Positions 15,041 to 23,438 of a stretch of 64,000 bases of DNA are shown one piece after another. Made by a program: the position numbers and the translations under genes. Position 1 is the first letter of the stretch, and each line of letters starts with the position of its first letter. The notes below the pieces were generated by a model. The model was not told where the DNA came from. It saw only the letters and a program-made list of their open reading frames with translations, and searched no databases. The DNA is from Chloroflexota bacterium (GTDB lineage: Bacteria > Chloroflexota > Dormibacteria > Dormibacterales > Dormibacteraceae): assembly GCA_005888075.1 (NCBI GenBank), contig VBKD01000174.1, positions 1-64,000 on the forward strand, in the 5' to 3' direction.

Positions 15041-16687
15041 ATGGCTGAGCGCGAGCCGAATCAGAAGGACTCGCGCTTGAGGCCAGGGTCGGCGATCCTG
15101 CCGGATGCCCACGGCGAGGAAATCCAGGGCGCCTTCGGGACCATCCGCCTCAGCGACGTCACACCTCGCCGATCCTGGCGGCGCAGGCTGCAGACCCTGG
15201 CTGCGATCCTCGGACCCGGACTCATCGTCATGGTCGGCGACAACGATGCCGGGGGAGTGTCGACGTACGCGCAGGCCGGTCAAGACTTTGGGTATTCGCT
15301 CCTCTGGACACTGCTCCTGCTGATTCCCGTCCTGATCGTCAACCAGGAGATGGTGGTGCGATTGGGCGCCGTGACCGGCGTCGGCTACGCGAGACTCATC
15401 AGCGAGCGTTTCGGCCGCTCCTGGGGCTGGTTTTCGGTCGCAGGAATTTTTCTGCTCAACTTCCTGACCATCAGCACTGAGTTCATGGGAATCAGCCTTG
15501 CCGCTGAGTATTTTGGTTTCAGCAAGTACGTCGTCGTGCCCCTGGCGATGCTCGTGCTGATCGGCATCACCATCAGCGGCAACTTCCGTCGATGGGAGCG
15601 CGCAATGTTCGCCTTCCTTTTCGCGAGCCTGCTGGTGATCCCGCTGGCGGTGTTGAGCCACCCCAACCCAGGGGCGGCCATCAGAGGGTTCGTCATGCCG
15701 GGCATACAGGGTGGCCTTACGTCGAACTCGGCGCTGTTGATCATCGCGGTCGTCGGGACCACGGTTGCTCCCTGGCAGCTCTTCTTTCAGCAGTCCAACG
15801 TCATCGACAAGCGCATCACGCCCCGATTCCTCGAATACGAGAAGGCGGACACCGTAATCGGCGCGTTTGTGGTCGTGGTCGGTGCAGCCGCAATCATGAT
15901 GGCGACCGGCGCGGCATTCTCGGGCACACCTGCGATGGGCCATTTCGTGGATGCGCTGCAAGTGGCCCAGGGACTGAAGGCGTATATCTCTCCTGTCGTC
16001 GGCGCCATCTTCGCCCTGCTGCTGCTGGATGCGTCGATCGTTGGCGCGTCGGCGGTGACGCTGGCGACGTCATATGCGTTCGGCGACATCTTCGGCCTGA
16101 TGCACTCGCTGCATAGAGGCGTGCGCGAAGCGAAGACTTTCTACGCCACATACACCGCGATGGTCGCGCTGGCCGCCGCGATTGTGCTCATCCCGCACGC
16201 TCCGCTCGGTCTGATCACGACAGCGGTTCAGGCGCTCGCGGGCATCATGCTGCCGAGCGCCACGGTTTTCGCCGTGATGCTCTGCAACGACCGCGCCGTG
16301 CTCGGTCCATGGGTCAACAAGCCCTGGCTCAACGCTGTGGCGGGCATCATCGTGAGCTCATTGATCGCGCTATCGATGATCCTCGTCGTCTCAACTCTGA
16401 TTCCAACCATCGACGTGACCCGCCTGCTTCTCGTGCTCTCGGCGTTGACGGTCGCGGTCTGGATCGTGGGCGGAGCAGGTTTGGTGTACGGCAGCCGGCG
16501 CGCTGCACCCGAGCCCGCGATGTCGCGACAGGAGCGGGAGAACTGGCGTATGCCCGCACTCGCACTTCTCGAGCGACCGAAGGGGACGTTGACCCGCCGA
16601 ATCACGGTATGGGTGCTGAGCGGCTACGTCGTTGTGGGGGTCATCCTTCTGGCGGTCAAGTCAGTCGAGATCGCGCTTCATCAGTAG
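15041..16687 (+). CDS. Nramp-family divalent cation transporter, Mg2+-type by motif
   Basis: The 548-residue protein has about 11 membrane helices. TM1 carries VGDNDAGGVSTYAQAG, corresponding to the Nramp DPGN region. TM6 carries TTVAPWQLFFQQSN where Mn2+/Fe2+ Nramps have MPHNL; the metal-binding Met is Ala and the His is Trp. Loss of that Met is known to relax selectivity toward Mg2+/Ca2+ and is characteristic of Nramp-related Mg transporters. A charged N-terminal extension of about 50 residues precedes TM1. ATG 15041 lies 6 bp after the MgtE-N/CBS gene, so the two are almost certainly co-translated. Import of Mg2+ is therefore the best guess. Mn2+ cannot be excluded. Confidence 0.88.
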   Translation: MAEREPNQKDSRLRPGSAILPDAHGEEIQGAFGTIRLSDVTPRRSWRRRLQTLAAILGPGLIVMVGDNDAGGVSTYAQAGQDFGYSLLWTLLLLIPVLIVNQEMVVRLGAVTGVGYARLISERFGRSWGWFSVAGIFLLNFLTISTEFMGISLAAEYFGFSKYVVVPLAMLVLIGITISGNFRRWERAMFAFLFASLLVIPLAVLSHPNPGAAIRGFVMPGIQGGLTSNSALLIIAVVGTTVAPWQLFFQQSNVIDKRITPRFLEYEKADTVIGAFVVVVGAAAIMMATGAAFSGTPAMGHFVDALQVAQGLKAYISPVVGAIFALLLLDASIVGASAVTLATSYAFGDIFGLMHSLHRGVREAKTFYATYTAMVALAAAIVLIPHAPLGLITTAVQALAGIMLPSATVFAVMLCNDRAVLGPWVNKPWLNAVAGIIVSSLIALSMILVVSTLIPTIDVTRLLLVLSALTVAVWIVGGAGLVYGSRRAAPEPAMSRQERENWRMPALALLERPKGTLTRRITVWVLSGYVVVGVILLAVKSVEIALHQ

Positions 16688-16750
16688 TCGTCTCTTTAGG
16701 TTCTTTAACACTCCACTTACATTCACATACCCAACCCGGGGCTAGAATGG

Positions 16751-17668
16751 ATGCCCGTGCCGCTCGGTATCAAACCGGGCCACCGCGCCAGAGCATCCCG
16801 CCGGCGCCTGAGCCCATCACGCACCATCCTCCTCGCCGCGCTTGCCATTGTCCTTTCGTCGGTGGCTGGCGGTCTCGCGTACTTCATCCCAGCCGCGCAG
16901 ACGGCGATCGCGTCGACCGGGCAGGCCGTGCACGTTCCATCCCCATCCCCGACGTCCCTGTTCACCGCATCGCCGTCGCCGGCTCCGGTCGCAAACGTCA
17001 GCGGAGCGTTCACCGTGCTCCTTCTCGGATCGGACGACGACTCCAAGTTCGGACCCGATCACGTGCTCACCCAGTCGATGATCCTGGTGAGGGTCGTGCC
17101 CTCGACCAAGCAGGTCACCATGCTCTCGATCCCGCGCGACCTGTACGTGCCGATGTCGGTGGGATGGTCGGGCAAAATCGATGGCGCCTACTCGTATGGA
17201 GGTGCCGGCGCGGCCATCGCGACGGTGGAGCAGAACTTCCACGTCCACGTCGACGACTACATATGGGTGGGTCTGCTCGGACTGATCAAGTTGATCGACG
17301 CCATGGGCGGAGTCGACGTCGTGACCAGCAACCCGGAGTACGTGCGGTCACGCCATGGCGACCTGCAAAGCGACCTCGGCCGCTCGCAAAGGCAGCAGCA
17401 GGTCCTGATCGCGATCCGTCAGAAAGCCAGGCAAATCGCCCCTGCAGACCTGCCCGTCATGGCTAGCGCGATAGGCGGTGAGCTGAAAACGAGCATCAGC
17501 ATCTCCAAGGTGGCCGAGTTGCTGCCGCTGGCCTCGAGCTTCGACAACCCTGACTCGATCCATCAGATCGTCCTGCTCAATCCGTACACCCATGGCGGGG
17601 GCCCCGACGGCAGCATCGTCGGGAACTGGGACCTGATCCTGCCGCTGGTGCACCAGACCTTCCCATGA
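16751..17668 (+). CDS. LytR-CpsA-Psr (LCP) family protein
   Basis: The 305-residue protein has a basic N-terminus, one membrane helix (TILLAALAIVLSSVAGGLAY), a Ser/Pro-rich linker and an extracellular LCP domain. LCP motifs visible are FTVLLLGSDDDSKFG, MLSIPRDLYVPM, KIDGAYSYGG and RSRHGDLQSDLGRSQRQQQV, which contain the arginines and aspartates that bind the polyprenyl pyrophosphate. LCP enzymes transfer glycopolymers from lipid carriers to peptidoglycan. It overlaps the downstream propeller gene by four bases (ATGA) and lies in a cell-wall neighbourhood with a GT51 transglycosylase. Start chosen at ATG 16751; the ribosome site is weak. Confidence 0.92.
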   Translation: MPVPLGIKPGHRARASRRRLSPSRTILLAALAIVLSSVAGGLAYFIPAAQTAIASTGQAVHVPSPSPTSLFTASPSPAPVANVSGAFTVLLLGSDDDSKFGPDHVLTQSMILVRVVPSTKQVTMLSIPRDLYVPMSVGWSGKIDGAYSYGGAGAAIATVEQNFHVHVDDYIWVGLLGLIKLIDAMGGVDVVTSNPEYVRSRHGDLQSDLGRSQRQQQVLIAIRQKARQIAPADLPVMASAIGGELKTSISISKVAELLPLASSFDNPDSIHQIVLLNPYTHGGGPDGSIVGNWDLILPLVHQTFP

Positions 17669-18804
17669 CCCCTCGCCTGCTGCCCCAGTTCTTGCTCGCC
17701 GTGGGACTTGCCTTGTTGATGGTGGTGACTGGCGCCTTCACATACATCACGATCGGCAACCACCAGACGAAGGTGGCCCTGAAGGTGCAGAAGCCGACGG
17801 AGCCGACGCCGAGCCCGAAGGCATTCGTTCTGCCGGGCACGATTTACGTCGCCCAGTCAGGCGCGCTCTACAGCCTGAACGCGGGACGCTTCCACCAGCT
17901 GACGCCCGAGGCCGGCTGGTCCCAACCCGCCCTTTATCCGGACGGAAGCAACCTGCTCGCGGTCAAGAACACCGGGTGGTATTCGGACATCTACGTCTTG
18001 AACCGCTTTGGGAATGTGATGCGGCAGGTCACCAACAACAGCGGACCCCCAAGGAACAACGACACCGGCGCGAAGGACTGGGCCTTCTACCCGCGCCTCA
18101 GCCCTGACCAGGGCACGTTGTGGCTGACGTACGACCAGCCCAAGGGCGGATACGACACCGGCTTCTCGATCTGGGCGATGCCATTCAACGGCACGATGCG
18201 CCAGGCGCGGCTCTGGACGATTTCCGGCGATCACACCGGCGGCGATGTGCAGTCGATTCCGCTTCCGGGCGGCGGGATCATTTACACGAAGTACGACTTT
18301 GGACCCGACCAGAAGCTGGTCGGCCGGCTGTGGTTCACCAACCGCGCCTATTCCTACGGCAAGCCGCTGACGGACCCGTCCGAGGACTGCCGCCAGCCGT
18401 CGCTGTCTCCCGACGGAAGCCAGCTCGCGATGATCTGCACCTACGAGAAGCAGGTCTCGTATCTCACAATCGCCTCCTGGAGCGGCAACAACCTGGGGCC
18501 GCGCAAGAACCTGGTCACCAACCAGATGGCCGCGCAGCCGGCGTGGGCGCCGGACGGCTCAGGGATCGCATACCTGGCGCCAGGCTCCAAGGCAGGACTC
18601 GGGACCTTCCAGCTGTGGTGGCTGGCCAAAGGCGCCTACACGCCGCCGCCGCCGGCCCCGATACCGACGCCCACCCCCGGAGGACCGCACAACGGTCCGC
18701 TGCCCAGCCCCTCGGCGCCACCGCCGCTTCCCGTGGTGAAGCCGTTGGAGATGACCACCGGACTCGGCCTCGACGCGACCTCGCCGATCGCCTGGAGCAG
18801 CTAG
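17665..18804 (+). CDS. Membrane-anchored PD40/TolB-type beta-propeller protein
   Basis: This 379-residue protein has one N-terminal membrane anchor (LLPQFLLAVGLALLMVVTGA) and an extracellular domain of WD40-like PD40 repeats. The repeats include SQPALYPDGSNLLAVKNTG, YPRLSPDQGTLWLTYDQP, RQPSLSPDGSQLAMICTYE and QPAWAPDGSGIAYLAPGS. The C-terminus has a Pro-rich stretch followed by MTTGLGLDATSPIAWSS. Its ATG lies within the stop of the LCP gene, so the two are co-translated. LpqB-like or TolB-like scaffolding next to wall ligation is plausible, but no enzymatic motif is seen. Its TAG shares CTAG with the convergent transglycosylase gene. Confidence 0.85.
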   Translation: MTPRLLPQFLLAVGLALLMVVTGAFTYITIGNHQTKVALKVQKPTEPTPSPKAFVLPGTIYVAQSGALYSLNAGRFHQLTPEAGWSQPALYPDGSNLLAVKNTGWYSDIYVLNRFGNVMRQVTNNSGPPRNNDTGAKDWAFYPRLSPDQGTLWLTYDQPKGGYDTGFSIWAMPFNGTMRQARLWTISGDHTGGDVQSIPLPGGGIIYTKYDFGPDQKLVGRLWFTNRAYSYGKPLTDPSEDCRQPSLSPDGSQLAMICTYEKQVSYLTIASWSGNNLGPRKNLVTNQMAAQPAWAPDGSGIAYLAPGSKAGLGTFQLWWLAKGAYTPPPPAPIPTPTPGGPHNGPLPSPSAPPPLPVVKPLEMTTGLGLDATSPIAWSS

Positions 18805-19595
18805 CAGCCGGGCCGGCCGGGCCCTCGAGCCAGAACCGGTTCGGCGTTGGCCGCGGTCGCTTGGGAAGCGGTGATGTACTTGTCCGCCACCATCGCCGCA
18901 AGGACGTCTGATCGCCGAGCGGCCGCTGCGTCCGGATTCACGGTCGGGTCGTAGATCGACGGAGCCTGGGTCACCCCCGCGAGCAGCGCGTACTGGCCCA
19001 GGGTCAGGTCGCCCAACGGCGCCCGGAAGTAGTCGCAGGCGGCGGCCGTGACTCCATACACCCCCAGGCCGGTGGTGATCTCGCTCAGGTAATCGGCCAT
19101 GATGCGGCGCTTGCTGAGCACTCGCTCGACCTTGAGCGCCAGCGCCAGGTCCTCCAGCTTGTGATATCCCTGGTCTGAACCGTTGAGGTAGATGTCCTTG
19201 ACGAGCTGCTCGGTGATCGTGGACCCCCCTTGGCACAGGCAGAAGTTGGCCGCGTCGTAAAGCAAGGCCCGGGCAACCCCAAGCGAATCGATGCCGTGGT
19301 GAGAGTAGAAGCGCTCGTCCTCGATGGCCACCACGGCGTCGGCCAGCAATGGCGGGACCTGGTCCTCGCGCAGCAGGACGGCATTCTTGGCCCTGGTGTC
19401 AGCGGCCACCCGCTGCTGAATGTCTGTGGCCGGGGGCGTCGAGACCCAGAGGGTCAGGGCGCTGGGGACGAGCGCCGCAAGGAGCAGAACGAAAGCCACC
19501 GCAATGCGCGCGAAAGCAAGCGCAAACCCGCCCACGGTGGTTACGAACGGGCGGTCGGCATTTCCAGTTACGCCAACCTGGAGCGTCGGAAGCAA
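18801..19595 (-). CDS. Monofunctional GT51 peptidoglycan glycosyltransferase
   Basis: The 264-residue protein has one N-terminal membrane helix (about residues 28-52) and a GT51 domain without a transpeptidase module. The catalytic Glu is E92 in AIEDERFYSHHGID. The second motif GGSTITEQLVKDIYL and the third, RIMADYLSEITTGLGVYGV, are intact, as is LGQYALLAGVTQAPSIYDP. It would polymerise lipid II into glycan strands outside the membrane. Bifunctional class A PBPs are 600 or more residues, so this is either an MGT-type enzyme or a shortened PBP. The start is TTG 19595. It is divergent from the response-regulator gene, with only 24 bp between starts. Confidence 0.9.
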   Translation of the reverse strand: MLPTLQVGVTGNADRPFVTTVGGFALAFARIAVAFVLLLAALVPSALTLWVSTPPATDIQQRVAADTRAKNAVLLREDQVPPLLADAVVAIEDERFYSHHGIDSLGVARALLYDAANFCLCQGGSTITEQLVKDIYLNGSDQGYHKLEDLALALKVERVLSKRRIMADYLSEITTGLGVYGVTAAACDYFRAPLGDLTLGQYALLAGVTQAPSIYDPTVNPDAAAARRSDVLAAMVADKYITASQATAANAEPVLARGPGRPGC

Positions 19596-19619
19596 GTTCC
19601 ATGGGACAATCCCGTTCGC

Positions 19620-20300
19620 GTGTCCATCAGGTGGAAAGTCGCCCTGGTGGAGGACGACCGGCGCCTGGCGCGGGCCGTCTCAGCAGGGTTAGGAGAGGAA
19701 GGTTTCACAGTCCGGGCGGTAGACACGGCCCGCCGCGGACTTGATTTGGTGCGCCAATGGAATCCCGACGTCGTGCTGGTCGACCTGATGCTGCCCGACA
19801 ACGACGGGCCCGAGATCTTCGAAACGCTCAGGGGTGAGACCGACGCCGCCATCGTTGGGATCAGCGCCAGGGCGTCAGTGAGCGACCGGATCGCGGGTTT
19901 GAAGGCGGGCGCGGACGACTACCTCGCCAAGCCCTTCGCGCTCGATGAGCTCGTGGCCCGGGTCGAAGCGGTCATCCGCCGCCATCGCGGCAAAGGCGGT
20001 TCGCGGCTCGAGGCTGGCGATGTGGTCGTGGACTTGAGCGAGGGCCTGGCGGCGCGGGGCGGTGTGCAGCTTGGCTTGACCGGGATCGAGTTCCGCATCC
20101 TCGCCGGGCTCATGAGGAACCGTGGTCAGCTCGTGACCTATGCGCAGCTCGCTGAGGCGGTGTGGGCGGTGACCACGGGGCCAGAGTCCAATTCGCTCGA
20201 GGTCCACATCTCCCGCATTCGTCAGAAGCTCGAAGCGGGCGGGAGGTCGAGATTGATCCAGACTGTCCGCGGGCTCGGTTACAAGTTCAAGCTGGAGTAG
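19620..20300 (+). CDS. OmpR/PhoB-type response regulator
   Basis: The 226-residue protein has an N-terminal receiver domain (VALVEDDRRL, phospho-Asp in VVLVDLMLPDNDG, conserved Lys in DDYLAKPFALDEL) and a C-terminal OmpR winged helix (LTGIEFRILAGLMRNRGQLV and NSLEVHISRIRQKLE then VRGLGYKF). GTG 19620 was chosen because an upstream frame to 19230 runs antisense through the GT51 gene. The partner histidine kinase starts right after its stop codon. The divergent transglycosylase is a likely target by position. Confidence 0.93.
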   Translation: MSIRWKVALVEDDRRLARAVSAGLGEEGFTVRAVDTARRGLDLVRQWNPDVVLVDLMLPDNDGPEIFETLRGETDAAIVGISARASVSDRIAGLKAGADDYLAKPFALDELVARVEAVIRRHRGKGGSRLEAGDVVVDLSEGLAARGGVQLGLTGIEFRILAGLMRNRGQLVTYAQLAEAVWAVTTGPESNSLEVHISRIRQKLEAGGRSRLIQTVRGLGYKFKLE

Positions 20301-20301
20301 C

Positions 20302-21657
20302 TTGGACCAGCGGGTCTCGAGAGTGAGCCGGCCGCTGCGAGCGCTCATCGTCGCCGTCCCCGCCACGGGCGTGATCCTCACCGCCGCTGCTGCCGCGGCA
20401 GGAGGCTTTACCCCGGTGCAGCCGTGGCGTTGGCTGCTCATCCCGGTCTGTTTGGGCGGGGTTTTGATCGCGGAGAAGTTTCCGGTCAAGATAGGACTCG
20501 AGCAGGAGGTGACTCTCGGCGCGCTCCCATGCCTGGTGGCGGTCCTGCTGCTCCCGGCCGGCGTCGGCCCGGCCACGGCGGGGTTGAGCGTGCTGGCCGG
20601 CGGCTGGCTGATGCGCCGGCCGTGGCGCGATGCTGTTTACAACGCCGGCAATATGCTCGTGTCGTCGGCGCCCGTGGCGCTCATCGGGCCGGTCCCCCCA
20701 GACCCGGAGGCCGAGCTGGACTTCATGGCCACGGTACAGGGGGCCCTGTTCATCCTGCTGAACCTCGGCGTTGGCGTCGTGCCCGTGGCTCTGCGCACCG
20801 GTCGTTCGTACTGGTCGGTGCTGAAGCAGACAGCCGGGATGATCTGGCCGGCCTCTGTCGCGCTGGGTGCCTGTGCCGTGAGCATGGCCATGCTGGCGGT
20901 TGATTCTCCGGCCGCCGCGCCGCTGCCGCTCATCGTCCTGCCGCTGATCTATCGGATGAACCTCGCGATCGAGGCCCACGCCAAGTCCAACGAGCAGCTA
21001 GCCGGTGTGCTCGCAGCGCAGCGCCGCTTCCTGACCGATGTCTCGCACCAGGTGGCGACACCGCTCGCGACGATCATGACCAACCTGACCATGCTCAGCC
21101 GCGCGACGCGTGGAGAGTCGGCGCAGGAGGCTGTGGCGGACAGCGTGGCCGAGGCCGAGCGCATGAAGCGGATGCTTGGCAGGCTTCGGGCGCTCGCCCA
21201 CTCGGATGAGGACGTGCCGTTGCGTCGCGAGCTCGTCGATCTGGCCGAGCTCACCGCCGACGTCGTGCGCGCCTATGCGGCGCAGGCCGGCACGTCAGGC
21301 GTGGCTTTGGTCACCGAGGTCAACGCTCACCCCCGGATAAGAGCCGACAAAGACCTCCTGCGCGAGGCGGTCGCCAACCTGGTCGACAACGCCCTCCGCC
21401 ACAGCCCGCGAGGGGGGCGCGTGAGGTTGCGGGTCGATCGCGGTTCGTCCGGACCGACGATCACGGTCACCGACAGCGGACCGGGGATCGATGAGGACCG
21501 CCTGTCGCACCTTTTCGAGCGATTTCAGCGAAGTGAGTCGGGCAGTGGCCTGGGCCTGGCCATAGTGCGCCGCGTCGTAGAGCGTCACGGCGGCACCATC
21601 CAAGTGCAGAGTCAGCGCGGCGAGGGCAGCGCGTTCACCATCGAGCTGCCGGGCTGA
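20302..21657 (+). CDS. Membrane sensor histidine kinase
   Basis: The 451-residue kinase has about six to seven hydrophobic segments in the first 230 residues with very short loops. Signal sensing is therefore probably within or at the membrane. The dimerisation domain carries the H-box FLTDVSHQVATPL. The ATPase domain has NLVDNALRHSP (N), DSGPGIDED (G1), LFERFQR (F) and GSGLGLAIVRR (G2). The TTG start at 20302 directly follows the regulator's TAG and uses GCTGGAG inside that gene as a plausible ribosome site. Together with the regulator it forms a complete two-component system next to wall-synthesis genes. Confidence 0.93.
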   Translation: MDQRVSRVSRPLRALIVAVPATGVILTAAAAAAGGFTPVQPWRWLLIPVCLGGVLIAEKFPVKIGLEQEVTLGALPCLVAVLLLPAGVGPATAGLSVLAGGWLMRRPWRDAVYNAGNMLVSSAPVALIGPVPPDPEAELDFMATVQGALFILLNLGVGVVPVALRTGRSYWSVLKQTAGMIWPASVALGACAVSMAMLAVDSPAAAPLPLIVLPLIYRMNLAIEAHAKSNEQLAGVLAAQRRFLTDVSHQVATPLATIMTNLTMLSRATRGESAQEAVADSVAEAERMKRMLGRLRALAHSDEDVPLRRELVDLAELTADVVRAYAAQAGTSGVALVTEVNAHPRIRADKDLLREAVANLVDNALRHSPRGGRVRLRVDRGSSGPTITVTDSGPGIDEDRLSHLFERFQRSESGSGLGLAIVRRVVERHGGTIQVQSQRGEGSAFTIELPG

Positions 21658-21668
21658 CCCTCAGGGTC

Positions 21669-21770
21669 CTAGCGGACGAGTCCTCCGTCATACGGCTGCC
21701 CGGCCACCGCGTTCAGGCCGCAGACCCACTTGAACACCTGCTGTCCGTTGCCACCACCGAGCACCGTCAT
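21669..21770 (-). other. 33-codon frame with protein-like sequence, possible gene remnant
   Basis: Within the 179-bp gap after the kinase, the minus strand encodes ATG plus 32 codons ending TAG. It contains NGQQVFKWVCGLNAVAGQPY, which has a natural-looking composition with a single Trp and Cys and ends with the basic residue Arg. It resembles the extreme C-terminus of a secreted protein. No ribosome site is evident. It may be the leftover tail of a deleted gene or a real micropeptide. Confidence 0.25.
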
Positions 21771-21836
21771 TGAGCTTACTTTTCGCTTCGCAATGGCCTA
21801 GGAAACCCTTGCGCTCAGTTGATCTAACTTACGTCC

Positions 21837-23438
21837 GTGGCCATGATCGTTTGCCCTCAGCCGCAAGCCGCCGAGATTGCTCTTGACGTCATGCGCCGAG
21901 GTGGCAATGCGGTCGACGCGGCGATCACATGTGCATTCGTGCAGGGCGTGATCGATCCGCAGATGTGTGGCATCGGCGGATGCGGAGTAATGCTCGTTCA
22001 CAGCCCGACCAATGGCGACGCGCTGGTCGAGTTCTACTCCACCGCGGGCTCGCGGGCACGAGAGAATCAGTGGGAGCGGGTGTTCATCCGCGAAGCGGCG
22101 GATCGCTATGGCTATGTGCTCGAAGGCTGGGTCAACGACGTTGGCTATCAGTCCATCGGCGTTCCGGGCACCGTTGCTGGACTCTATGAGGCGCTGACCA
22201 GGTTCGGCACCATTTCATGGGACCAGGCGATCGCGCCCGCGATCCCGCTCGCGCGGGACGGGTTTCCGGTCAGCGGCTACATGCACGGCTACTGGACCGC
22301 CGACTACGGGCCCGATGTCGTGCCCAACAGCCGGCGCATCCAGGCAACTCCTGAGGCGAAAGCGATCTACACGCACGATGGCAGGCTCTATGCAATCGGC
22401 GAGCTCATGGTCCAGGCGGACTACGCCCGCACGCTCGAGAGGCTGGCCGCGGAGGGGCCTGATGTCTTTTACAAAGGCGAGATCGCCGACACCATGGCGG
22501 CCGACTTCGAGGCCAATGGCGGATACGTGACCAAGGACGATCTGGAGGGCTACCGGGTCAATGTGACCGAGCCACTGCGCGGTTCCTATCGGAACTTGCA
22601 GATCGCCTCGGCGGGCCCGCCCGCCGGCGGCGTGACCCTGTTGCAGATGTTGAATTTCCTCGAGGGCTACGACCTGGGGACTCAGGGCTGGCCGAGCACG
22701 GAGGCGGCCCGGCTGCGGGTGGAGGCGATGGCGTGGGCCGTCGCCGATCGTGAGCTGCACATCGCCGATCCGCGGTTCGTCGAGATCCCCACAGGCGCGC
22801 TTGCCGACAAGCAGTACGCGGCAAAAGCCAGACAGATTGTCTCCACGGCGGCTGGTCGCGGACTTGCTCACGACAGGCCTGAAACATCGCAGGTATGCGT
22901 TGTCGATGATGTGGGCAACGCGGTGTCATTGACGCACACGCTTGGTTCGGCCAGCGGTGTGGTGACGCCTGGCCTTGGCTTTGGCTACAACGACTACATG
23001 AACTGCTTTGACCCCCGGCCCGGACGGCCCAACTCCGTCCAGCCCGGCAAGACACGCGTCACGATGATGACTCCGACGATGGTGTTCGATCGCGGCAGGC
23101 TGCACATTTGCGTGGGGGCGCCCGGCGGGACGAAAATCGTCACCGGAATTCTCCAGACCCTGGTGAACGTCATCGATCACGATATGTCGCCGGTCGAGGC
23201 GGTCAGCGCGCCGCGCATCGACTTCCAGGGTGCGACGGTGCAGGCGGAGGGCCGGATACCGCGCTCTGTCTGCGAAGGCTTGGAGAGGCTGGGTTACGAG
23301 GTCAACCGCCGGACCCTTAACTACGATTCATACTTCGCACGTCCGCAGCTCATCGTGCGGGACCGCGACGGCCACCTGCGTGGGGCGTCGGATCCTCGAA
23401 AGGACGGGGGCGTGGCTTTGGACACTGAGAGAGCTTGA
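21837..23438 (+). CDS. Gamma-glutamyltranspeptidase family Ntn-hydrolase
   Basis: The 533-residue protein follows the GGT pattern. An N-terminal PQPQAAEIALDVMRRGGNAV with VDAAI leads in, then CGIGGCGVMLVH, IGVPGTVAGLYEAL, and the probable autoprocessing nucleophile Thr (about T350) in RPETSQVCVVDDVGNAVSLT. LGFGYNDYMNCFDPRPGRPN follows, and GAPGGTKIVTGILQTLVNV replaces the oxyanion/glycine-rich end. The usual TTH at the cleavage site is TSQ here, as in GGT-like branches whose substrates are not gamma-glutamyl compounds. There is no signal peptide, so it is probably cytoplasmic. Start GTG 21837 or ATG 21843; a stop lies just upstream. It overlaps the SDR gene by four bases (TTGA). Confidence 0.88.
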   Translation: MAMIVCPQPQAAEIALDVMRRGGNAVDAAITCAFVQGVIDPQMCGIGGCGVMLVHSPTNGDALVEFYSTAGSRARENQWERVFIREAADRYGYVLEGWVNDVGYQSIGVPGTVAGLYEALTRFGTISWDQAIAPAIPLARDGFPVSGYMHGYWTADYGPDVVPNSRRIQATPEAKAIYTHDGRLYAIGELMVQADYARTLERLAAEGPDVFYKGEIADTMAADFEANGGYVTKDDLEGYRVNVTEPLRGSYRNLQIASAGPPAGGVTLLQMLNFLEGYDLGTQGWPSTEAARLRVEAMAWAVADRELHIADPRFVEIPTGALADKQYAAKARQIVSTAAGRGLAHDRPETSQVCVVDDVGNAVSLTHTLGSASGVVTPGLGFGYNDYMNCFDPRPGRPNSVQPGKTRVTMMTPTMVFDRGRLHICVGAPGGTKIVTGILQTLVNVIDHDMSPVEAVSAPRIDFQGATVQAEGRIPRSVCEGLERLGYEVNRRTLNYDSYFARPQLIVRDRDGHLRGASDPRKDGGVALDTERA

